DNA of 64,000 nucleotides from Bacillus sp. CECT 9360. GTDB lineage: Bacteria > Bacillota > Bacilli > Bacillales > DSM-1321. The notes beneath the pieces are model-generated. The model did no database searches. It was not told where the DNA came from and saw only the letters and a program-made list of their open reading frames with translations. Below are positions 1 to 6,671 of the stretch, piece by piece. The position numbers and the translations under genes were made by a program. Location of the stretch: positions 347,446 through 411,445 of the forward strand of contig NZ_CAKKNA010000001.1 of the NCBI RefSeq assembly GCF_918741275.1, in the 5' to 3' direction. The stretch's first letter is position 1; the number at the start of each line of letters is the position of its first letter.

Positions 1-1
1 A

Positions 2-73
2 CTGGTGGGGATCTCTCATTTGCATATTTGTGAAACCTGCCAAACTGACAGGTATTTAGAGCCATTAGAATAA
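2..73 (+). CDS. possible C-terminal tail of a truncated gene
   Basis: An open frame enters from the left edge and stops at TAA 71-73, leaving 23 residues that include a CETC (CxxC) motif. It could be the end of a gene cut by the window edge. There is too little sequence to assign a family, and chance openness is quite possible. Confidence 0.2.
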   Translation: MVGISHLHICETCQTDRYLEPLE

Positions 74-160
74 GCTTAGGACTGAATTGTTGCAGGAGCC
101 TACTTCTAATCACTAAAAACCGGCAGCACTGTTCGAAACTGAGTAAGTATTGAGGTGAGA

Positions 161-190
161 AAGCATGCAGAAATGCATGCTTTTATGTTT
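161..190 (+). terminator. hairpin, likely terminator
   Basis: Perfect 9-bp stem AAGCATGCA/TGCATGCTT (161-169 with 174-182), a GAAA tetraloop, then a T-rich run. It separates whatever lies upstream from the polymerase gene at 277. Confidence 0.5.
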
Positions 191-276
191 GAAATAATTC
201 GCTATATACTGGTAGTTCCCTTTTGCTACATATTTAGCGCATTCCACTGAAACTAGAGGAAGGAAGGGGGTGCAAG

Positions 277-1170
277 ATGGAAAAATTGATCATTGAAGGA
301 AAAAAGATAAGTATAACCAACCCAGACATAATGATTTGGGAAGAAGCAGGTATTAATAAAATCGACTACATACAATATCTGCTGAATGTTGCTCCTTTTC
401 TCCTCGAGCATGCAAAAAACAGGCTGTTAATGATCTGGATCTATCCCCATGGCATCGATGGGAAGAGAATTGAAAAACGCTCCCTTCCAAGCAGTGCGCC
501 AGATTGGGTTAGCAACTCGTATTATAAAGAGAAGCAGCGGATTTTATTAAATGATAAAGCGACATTGGTATGGGCAGCAAACTATGGTGCTTTGGAATTT
601 CATGTTCCGTTTGATACTTATCAAAAACCTAATTATCCATTGGAAATGGTGTTCGATTTAGATCCTCCTGATGATGAACATTTCGATCTTGTACTAGAGA
701 TCGCACTGAAACTGAAGGATGTACTAGGATCCTTGGGGCTCACTTCTGTTCCCAGGACCTCAGGTTCAACCGGTATGCAAATTTTCATTCCTATCGCCTC
801 AGAGTATCCATTTGAAGAAACAAGAAAAATAAATAAATTTATCGCTGAATATTTAGTTGAGAAGATGCCTAGCGCTTTAACGTTAGAAAGAGCTGTTGAA
901 AAAAGAGAAAACAAGGTTTATTTTGACTACTTACAACTGTGGAAAGGCAGAACAATGCCAGCCGTTTATTCGTCCAGAGGAAAACCACAAGCCACAGTCG
1001 CCACACCTGTCACATGGGAGGAAGTACAAGTCGGCTTCCATCCGACTGACTTCTCGATAGTAAATATAAGCGAACGAATCCGTGAAAAAGGCGATCTGTT
1101 TTCTATGATCACTACAAAAAAGACACCTCAAAACCTTGATGAAATCCTTTTATTTATAAAGAAACATTAA
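277..1170 (+). CDS. stand-alone LigD-type polymerase/primase domain protein
   Basis: A 297-aa protein matching the polymerase (primase-like) domain of bacterial DNA ligase D, which fills gaps and adds nucleotides during Ku-dependent non-homologous end joining. Visible motifs are the metal-binding pair D127-L-D129 in FDLDPP, upstream H109, a second block S-G-S-T-G-M-Q near residues 162-168, and a third acidic residue D217 in VYFDYLQ followed by the KGRTMPAVYSSR segment. No ligase or nuclease domain is attached and no ku gene is in view. A strong GGAAGGGGG ribosome site precedes the ATG. The second block is unusual: the family usually has Lys and His where this protein has Thr and Gln. The family call is firm; activity is inferred. 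Confidence 0.85.
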   Translation: MEKLIIEGKKISITNPDIMIWEEAGINKIDYIQYLLNVAPFLLEHAKNRLLMIWIYPHGIDGKRIEKRSLPSSAPDWVSNSYYKEKQRILLNDKATLVWAANYGALEFHVPFDTYQKPNYPLEMVFDLDPPDDEHFDLVLEIALKLKDVLGSLGLTSVPRTSGSTGMQIFIPIASEYPFEETRKINKFIAEYLVEKMPSALTLERAVEKRENKVYFDYLQLWKGRTMPAVYSSRGKPQATVATPVTWEEVQVGFHPTDFSIVNISERIREKGDLFSMITTKKTPQNLDEILLFIKKH

Positions 1171-1236
1171 AAACATAATGATAAAGGACTTATTATCTAA
1201 GCCTCGGGAATATCTTTTTCATAAGAGGTGATGGAA

Positions 1237-1590
1237 ATGGATAATGAGACAAATGTTTGTTTTCATTGCAAAAGATTAGTGACTTTTATCGATAATACTT
1301 GTCCAAAATGTGCTAAACCGAAAAAATTGCTGTTTGAAAAGCAAATTCAGGAGAGAAAGACACAAAGTAAAAAAGAACAAGAGGAATGGAACAAAAATGA
1401 ACTAATGAGACTGAGAAACCTTAAAATAAGCGAAATTCAATGGGAGTATATCAAATCTATTGCCCCATCCGAGCATGAACTGAATAAATTGGGGGCATAC
1501 GGCTGGGAACTCGTAACGACCTATTTAATAAAGCACCATGACGACGAACAGACGCAGGAATTTATCTTTAAACGAAAAATTAATAAATAA
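1237..1590 (+). CDS. zinc-ribbon protein with DUF4177-like C-terminus
   Basis: About 117 aa. The N-terminus has two CxxC pairs (CFHC and CPKC) typical of a small zinc ribbon. A charged Lys/Gln/Glu-rich linker follows. The C-terminal part, with WEY and LNKLGAYGWELV, matches the DUF4177 pattern. An in-frame GTG lies at 1228 and an ATG at 1231; ATG 1237 is preferred because AAGAGGTG sits at the right spacing. It lies just upstream of another CxxC microprotein at 1662. Function is unknown; a metal-binding or nucleic-acid-associated role is only a guess. Confidence 0.7.
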   Translation: MDNETNVCFHCKRLVTFIDNTCPKCAKPKKLLFEKQIQERKTQSKKEQEEWNKNELMRLRNLKISEIQWEYIKSIAPSEHELNKLGAYGWELVTTYLIKHHDDEQTQEFIFKRKINK

Positions 1591-1661
1591 ATGGGCCGGA
1601 TCCATAAGTTTTTTTCATATGGGTAAAATATGAAAAACCTTTAATAAAGGAGTCGCTGTTA

Positions 1662-1802
1662 ATGGTTGAAGCACAGGTAAATAAGTTTTGTGAAAAATGC
1701 AAGAAAGAGACGATTCATTTTGCAAAAGAAGACGCGTTAGAGATCAAATATCGCTGCATGACATGTGATAATTATGAAGAAATAATAAAGACATTTTTTT
1801 AA
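1662..1802 (+). CDS. 46-aa CxxC microprotein
   Basis: Short ORF with a clear AAAGGAG ribosome site 8 nt upstream of the ATG. It has two CxxC pairs (CEKC near residue 10 and CMTC near residue 32), consistent with one zinc ion held by four Cys. It ends 135 nt before the probable start of the next gene. The family is not recognised. Coding status is supported by the ribosome site and the paired Cys motifs. Confidence 0.6.
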   Translation: MVEAQVNKFCEKCKKETIHFAKEDALEIKYRCMTCDNYEEIIKTFF

Positions 1803-1937
1803 ATGCCTAACACCGATTATTCCTTTTCGACCGAATGTTATTACATCCTATACACAAAAAGCGTTTCCACCAAATGGAACGTGAAGTATGCCTCCTGTAG
1901 GGTAATAATAAAGGCGATAACCTTGAAAGGATGGGAT

Positions 1938-2591
1938 GTGCGCATGTCTTTAGAATGGTTTGACCGAGTATGCGGGGAATTACAAGATAGCCTTGAATCC
2001 ATCTGTGATAAATACGACCAAAACGGCGGGATGTTGATTGAACGGGGTGCAAAACATCCGAGAATCGAATTCTTCACAGAAGGGGAAGAGGATGAACGAG
2101 AGTATTTTACTACCTTATTCTTTGACCCGCATAATGAAGAATTCTATATGGAATCTTTTGAACCTGATCTTGGTCACGTTAGCAAGGTAGTCCTATCTGA
2201 TATAGAGGATATCGTTGATGCAGTCCATGAGAGCTTACACGACTATGTGAACGATGAGGGCTTGAACGAAGATGGTTATGTGGATGAAGAGGATTTACAT
2301 GATCTGGATGAGAGCGGAGACATTCAGCTTCTAGAAGAGATCGATGTAGAATGGGAAACCCCTGAAGTGACAGCTTATTTAGAAGAAAATGAAGTAGAGG
2401 TTACTTATCAATTCGGGGTCATCCAGGAAACAGGTGATGGCGTTCTCAAGCGGATCAACCGGATTTGGACGGATGATGAAGACTTGATAAAAGACGAAAC
2501 CAACTTCATTTTTAGTAAGGAAGAAGCAACCACGATTATCGCGATGATTGCCAGCCACATGGATTCAATGAGTGAAATGGATATTCAATGA
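1938..2591 (+). CDS. acidic conserved hypothetical protein
   Basis: The open frame runs back to 1803, but the likely start is GTG 1938 (or ATG 1944), 7 nt after an AAAGG ribosome site; the upstream part is not acidic and looks like leader. The product is about 217 aa, very rich in Asp and Glu (for example DEEDLHDLDESGD), with no membrane segment or signal peptide. It resembles a soluble cytoplasmic Bacillus protein of unknown function. No catalytic motif was recognised. Confidence 0.65.
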   Translation: MRMSLEWFDRVCGELQDSLESICDKYDQNGGMLIERGAKHPRIEFFTEGEEDEREYFTTLFFDPHNEEFYMESFEPDLGHVSKVVLSDIEDIVDAVHESLHDYVNDEGLNEDGYVDEEDLHDLDESGDIQLLEEIDVEWETPEVTAYLEENEVEVTYQFGVIQETGDGVLKRINRIWTDDEDLIKDETNFIFSKEEATTIIAMIASHMDSMSEMDIQ

Positions 2592-2593
2592 TT

Positions 2594-2626
2594 TCAAAAA
2601 GCCGCCGAAATTTTGGGCGGTTCTTC
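2594..2626 (+). terminator. weak hairpin terminator
   Basis: GCCGCC pairs with GGCGGT around a 9-nt loop just after the stop at 2591, followed by TTCTTCT. The T tract is poor. Confidence 0.4.
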
Positions 2627-2775
2627 TATTCATTCGCTTATTGTTAGAGAAATTATAGATATTGATTACACCTTTATCGATAACTTCGGTAAAATCCAGA
2701 ATCTTTTCATTAAAAAAGCATAAGCGGACACAATAAATAGCAGGTTCCTAACAATAACCCATAAAGGTGAAAACA

Positions 2776-3081
2776 ATGACAGATTTTTGTCCGGTCATAT
2801 GGCCGGAAGAACCAACTCCGGAGAAGCATTTATCATGCCGCGAATGTGGACTTTACGAGCATGGATCACGGATGGTCTGGGGCGAAGGAAATCCAGATGC
2901 GCCAATCATGATTATTCTTGATAACCCTGGAGCTCGTGAGGACCGAGAGGGAAGCCCCTTTGTTTGCGGCACGAGACAAACTTTACAAAAAGCTGCCAAT
3001 GAAGTCGGCTTAGACGCGATTGATTTGTATGTTACATCTATATTGGGGTCCTGCCAACAAAACGCGGAAAACATACGCTAA
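2776..3081 (+). pseudogene. 5' half of a split uracil-DNA glycosylase gene
   Basis: About 100 aa starting at ATG 2776, 6 nt after AAAGGTG. It has the CREC cysteine pair, the GEGNPDAPIMIILDNPGARED block and FVCGTRQTLQ typical of Fe-S-type (family 4/5-like) uracil-DNA glycosylases, which remove uracil from DNA. After residue ~90 the reading frame is lost. Reading one base further on, from about 3040, gives PANKTRKTYAKQI, which continues the family sequence. The missing C-terminal part of the gene is found intact in frame at 5012-5209, 1.9 kb away. The gene is therefore interrupted and almost certainly inactive. Confidence 0.8.
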
Positions 3082-3099
3082 ACAAATTTGAACAAGAAG

Positions 3100-3145
3100 A
3101 AAGCCGAAAATTCCTACGCAAAGGAATTTTCGGCTTTATTTTTAT
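3100..3145 (+). terminator. strong rho-independent terminator
   Basis: Perfect 16-bp stem (3100-3115 with 3122-3137), 6-nt loop ACGCAA, followed by a T-rich tail. It lies just inside the insert that splits the glycosylase gene and probably also ends the transporter gene read from the other strand. Confidence 0.85.
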
Positions 3146-3216
3146 TGTACTATTAAAAATTTCCCCCATTAAATTTGGTCGATATTACGATAATTCCTAA
3201 TCCTTTTACAAGCCTT

Positions 3217-4449
3217 TTACTGATATTTATTACCTACATTAACAATCTGTGAGCTTTGATTTCCTTTTCGGAATGTAAAAACAGCAAAAATTGTTGAGGT
3301 CAAATACAGGAAAAATGCCAAGTAATAGACATAAACTACACCCACATAGTCTGAAATCACACCAGTAATAAATACAGAAAGTGCAAATATTAAATAATAA
3401 AGGTTATCTTTCGCTGCATACAATTTGGATAATGTATTATCTAATATGACTTTCTGTATATAAGTCTGCTGGGAAATATCTCTTAATTGGTAAAAGGGAC
3501 CCATCAAGACTACTAAGGCAAGAGCTACCCAGGCGGTACTGTTAATGGCATAAAAAAGGACCAAGATACTTACCATAAACGAACCTGTTATAATCCCTTT
3601 GATTAAATGTTTTTGAAGCTTAATGGAGAATAAAGTGATAAGTATTCCACCTAAAATACTTCCAGCATAATAACTTGAATTTATGAAACCCCACCATTGT
3701 TCTCCTTTTTTTAATACTTCATTTACAAATACCAAGGTTATTCCCCCTATCCAAATCCCAGAGGCAATTCCTTCTAATATATCCATAGTTGTAATAGTTC
3801 TCATATGATTTTTTTTACTGAAAAGAATAAACCAACCAGCTTTAATAACTTCCCATTTCGGTCGTTTCTTTGCTTCTTTTATCTTTGTGGTTTTTATTTG
3901 TAATGATGAAAATAAAGAAAGTGCTAATAGGCCTATGCTCACTATTAAAGCCCAATTGGCTCCATAATAATTAACGGCTATCGGTCCTAAAGACCACCCA
4001 AGTAAAGCAAATGTTTGATCAGTTGTACTAACAAGGCTATTTGCTTTTCCTGTCTTCGAGTCTTGCACCAGTTCGGGTATTAGTGACATACGGGATGGGG
4101 AGGCAAACCCATCCATAAATCCTGCTAGGCCGATCAATGAAAAAATAAGCGATAATTGCACAACCTGGTTGATTTCCGTTATTAATATACCTAGTATAGA
4201 TGCAATTATAAGCAATTGAGTAAGTAAAGACATACTTAAGATTTTTTTTAATGGTGTATTTTCTGTAGCCAGAGGGAATACAAAGGAACTCAAGAGTTTA
4301 CCAATCACATGAATGAACATAACTACAGAAGCAAGAGTAGCGGAATGAGTAATCGAGAAAATAGTTAAGGTTATGGTCATTGTATATAATGATAAGGCAA
4401 GCTTTCCAAAAGAGATACTGACCCAAAGATAGTAAAAAGATTTATTCAC
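3217..4449 (-). CDS. MFS transporter
   Basis: A 410-aa integral membrane protein with about twelve hydrophobic segments arranged as two sixes around a central basic loop (KTTKIKEAKKRPK near residue 190). This is the layout of major facilitator superfamily efflux proteins of the MefA/enterobactin-exporter kind. The start is GTG 4449 with AGGGAGAG 7 nt upstream. The gene begins 18 nt after the end of the decayed FGE-like gene on the same strand, so the two probably formed an operon. Both lie inside the uracil-DNA glycosylase gene. The substrate cannot be read from the sequence. Confidence 0.8.
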   Translation of the reverse strand: MNKSFYYLWVSISFGKLALSLYTMTITLTIFSITHSATLASVVMFIHVIGKLLSSFVFPLATENTPLKKILSMSLLTQLLIIASILGILITEINQVVQLSLIFSLIGLAGFMDGFASPSRMSLIPELVQDSKTGKANSLVSTTDQTFALLGWSLGPIAVNYYGANWALIVSIGLLALSLFSSLQIKTTKIKEAKKRPKWEVIKAGWFILFSKKNHMRTITTMDILEGIASGIWIGGITLVFVNEVLKKGEQWWGFINSSYYAGSILGGILITLFSIKLQKHLIKGIITGSFMVSILVLFYAINSTAWVALALVVLMGPFYQLRDISQQTYIQKVILDNTLSKLYAAKDNLYYLIFALSVFITGVISDYVGVVYVYYLAFFLYLTSTIFAVFTFRKGNQSSQIVNVGNKYQ

Positions 4450-4467
4450 CTTTCTCTCCCTCGCTTC

Positions 4468-5022
4468 TTAAACTTCGTAAACACATCTAAATCCAACATC
4501 ATTATTTCTTTCAATCAATAATCTTTTATCATAAAAAGCAGGATGTAATAATTCTCCTGCACTTGTAAACGATCCACCCTTTACAATGATCCATCCTGAC
4601 TAATCATCCCAAACTAGAGACTTATCCATACCTCTAAAGGTTGGTTCTTGCTCTTTTTGATCCATATATCTTGTTCTTGTCCACTCCCAAGTGTTTCCTA
4701 TCATTCCGATAATACCAAAAGGAGATTTGTTAGAATCCTTTTTAAAAACGGAATGAGTTTTTATTATATCACTTCGCTCAATCAAAATTTCTCTCCACTT
4801 ATTTATTGAAAAATCTTCAATATCAAAAGCGTGGATGAAATCATTAATAAAGTTTTCCTCTGCATGATAATCATAGCCATTTACCCCTCTAGCAGCTTTC
4901 TCCCACTGATCAGTTGTAGGTACCTTCTTTCCCTTCCATGCAGCAAATGCATAAGCATCATACCAATCTATTCCGGTAACCGGATGATCGGACTGGGCAC
5001 TATCATTATTATGCTTAGGCAA
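4468..5022 (-). pseudogene. decayed formylglycine-generating-enzyme (SUMF1/EgtB-like) gene fragment
   Basis: Motifs of the FGE-sulfatase fold are clear: HPVTGIDWYDAYAFAAWKGKKVPT, then W-EKAARG, GMIGNTWEWT and, past an in-frame TAG at 4600-4602, KGGSF, ND-VGFRC near the end. The stop at 4600 splits the protein; without it the frame continues to TAA 4468-4470. The N-terminal half of the fold is missing, because the sequence runs straight into the glycosylase 3' fragment at about 5012-5022. FGE-like proteins either activate sulfatases or build sulfur-containing metabolites; this copy is broken at both levels. Confidence 0.75.
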
Positions 5023-5209
5023 CGTCGCGGTTCAATCTTTCTTTAAAGACGAGGACGTTGATGTAAAATCCTTACGCGGTTCTTGGCATGATGTTCATGG
5101 ATTTCCGACTGCAGTAGCTTACCATCCCCTGGCAGTCAGACGTCGCCCAAATTTATGGCCGTTATTTAAGCAAGATTGGTTGCAGGTTGCCGAGCGTTAT
5201 CACTATTAA
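5012..5209 (+). pseudogene. 3' part of the split uracil-DNA glycosylase gene
   Basis: The frame from 5012 reads CLGNVAVQSFFKD, then a conserved SLRGSWHDVHG and AVAYHPLAVRRRPNLW, ending at TAA 5207-5209. This is the C-terminal end of the same glycosylase that starts at 2776. About 20 residues of the family sequence are missing between the two halves, so the insertion was accompanied by a small deletion or later loss. There is no start signal and no sign of independent expression. Confidence 0.8.
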
Positions 5210-5234
5210 CATCCCAATAATGAGACTGTCAAAA

Positions 5235-5268
5235 AAATAAACCCAAAAAGATGGGTTTATTTTTTTTC
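5235..5268. terminator. bidirectional terminator
   Basis: 11-bp stem AAATAAACCCA/TGGGTTTATTT with a 6-nt loop, flanked by A-run and T-run. It overlaps the end of the convergent yndM-like gene, so it can serve both strands. Confidence 0.75.
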
Positions 5269-5697
5269 TTTATCTTGGGGAGTAAAGGGATAAATCTCTT
5301 CTGCCGTTTCCGTCTGATACTGAACTCCCTGTAGCCATCGCGGCCTAAACCGTCTCGGAAAAGTGTTCCTTGCAACATACCTGTGATACAAATACTCAAA
5401 CATCGCTATCAAAGTAGCGGCAATAAAAGTGATATAAATAGGATTTCCGACTGTAGTCATACCCGAAACCAATGACCATATGATTATCAGCGATATACTA
5501 AAATCAGCTAGCGTAGCTATATAATTATTAGTTCTTGGTAAGATGACCAAGTCCCCAATAATATATGCGACTACATTCAAAGTAACAGCAATGAGAACAA
5601 CACTTGTGAATGACATTCCAAATGCAAGGCTTAGAACAATATACAATAGAACCAGAGTAGAAACAAACTTAACCATTATCGTTCGTAAGTGTCGCAA
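5257..5697 (-). CDS. yndM: YndM family (DUF2512) membrane protein
   Basis: A 146-aa protein with four hydrophobic segments (about residues 9-28, 33-50, 62-80 and 86-105) and a charged cytoplasmic tail, as in the YndM/DUF2512 family of Bacillus inner-membrane proteins of unknown function. The start is TTG 5697: AGGAGGTG lies 9 nt upstream, while the internal ATG at codon 8 has no ribosome site of its own. It faces the glycosylase remnant and shares the terminator there. Confidence 0.8.
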   Translation of the reverse strand: MRHLRTIMVKFVSTLVLLYIVLSLAFGMSFTSVVLIAVTLNVVAYIIGDLVILPRTNNYIATLADFSISLIIIWSLVSGMTTVGNPIYITFIAATLIAMFEYLYHRYVARNTFPRRFRPRWLQGVQYQTETAEEIYPFTPQDKEKK

Positions 5698-5880
5698 TGA
5701 AAATCACCTCCTGTCCTATCATTTTTTCCTAGAGCATGGTAGATAATTCACAATATAGATAAAGGAAAACTGGGATTTCATAAATGATAAACGAAAAAAG
5801 TTTCAAGACTTATTAAGTTAAAGTAATATCTAAGCCATCTTCACAATATGATTAAATATCTATTTGGGGAATGGGGCGGT

Positions 5881-6276
5881 ATGGTGAAAAAAGATATTGA
5901 ATTCTTGATTACGAAAGAGATGCTAGCTCAATACGTAGAATTGAATCGCAAGAAAAAGGAAGTTGAAGCTCAATTGGATCAACTGAAGAAAGTGTTTAAT
6001 AATTACTTTGACGTGTCAGTTGGCCAGAATGTTAAAGGCGAAATTACCATCAGTGATTATAAATTGCAAAGACAAATAAGAACAACTGAAAAATTCGAGC
6101 AGGATTTAACAGTAAAAAGGCTGGAAGAGTTAAATATGAATGAGCTTATTCAAAAAAAGCCGGATGAGGTAAAGATCAAATCCGCTTTAAATCTAGGATT
6201 ATTAAATACAAAGGATTTAGAAGATTGTATCATCACAAATTCCTCGCAGGCCATTTACGTAAAAAATGTAGAATGA
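5881..6276 (+). CDS. hypothetical protein, coiled-coil N-terminus
   Basis: About 131 aa from ATG 5881 (an in-frame ATG at 5848 has no better signal; GGGGCGGT precedes 5881). Residues ~10-45 are Lys/Glu/Leu-rich with heptad character (ELNRKKKEVEAQLDQLKKVF), suggesting a coiled coil. The rest is soluble and mixed. No known domain was recognised. A good terminator follows, so it appears to be a single-gene transcript. Confidence 0.6.
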   Translation: MVKKDIEFLITKEMLAQYVELNRKKKEVEAQLDQLKKVFNNYFDVSVGQNVKGEITISDYKLQRQIRTTEKFEQDLTVKRLEELNMNELIQKKPDEVKIKSALNLGLLNTKDLEDCIITNSSQAIYVKNVE

Positions 6277-6311
6277 AACAATCTTGTTTTTTTGTAAAAA
6301 TCTATTTATAC

Positions 6312-6336
6312 AGAGCCTAAAAGGGCTCTTTTTTAT
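6312..6336 (+). terminator. rho-independent terminator
   Basis: AGAGCC/GGCTCT stem with a 6-nt A-rich loop, followed by a TTTTTT run. Confidence 0.8.
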
Positions 6337-6671
6337 TGCTGGTTTTATACAGCGGATATATTCATCTTTAGAATAGGAACAAAATTATAGAAATGTCAGT
6401 TGCTTTATTTTCAAAGAGCTATCTTCTAGAAGGAGTATTTATTAACATGAAAAAAGCTTCACTCAAAAAAGTTTACAACGTTAACACTTCATTTAAAATT
6501 TCCTATATACACTATGGAATAATGTCGAAATGTGTCGATATAAGTAGAATAAAAACGAAACTTCTTCCATCTCTACCATTTAGATAGAATATCACGTTTA
6601 AAGAAAGTTCCGTTCAATAAATTGATTCAATGCTACGGTTATTATACTTAATTTTATTAGGAGTGTTAAAG
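6337..6671 (+). other. gene-poor leader region before the GGDEF/EAL gene
   Basis: A possible short ORF at 6447-6587 follows an AGAAGGAG site but has no recognisable product. TATATACACTATGGAATAAT near 6505-6525 could hold a promoter -10 for the downstream gene. Nothing else is supportable. Confidence 0.3.

Noticed and set aside
3217..5022. Insert in the glycosylase gene considered as a classical transposon
   Set aside because: No transposase, terminal inverted repeats or target duplication could be found at either junction.
6393..6587. 64-aa frame before the GGDEF/EAL gene
   Set aside because: No recognisable product and a late internal ribosome-like site only; treated as leader.
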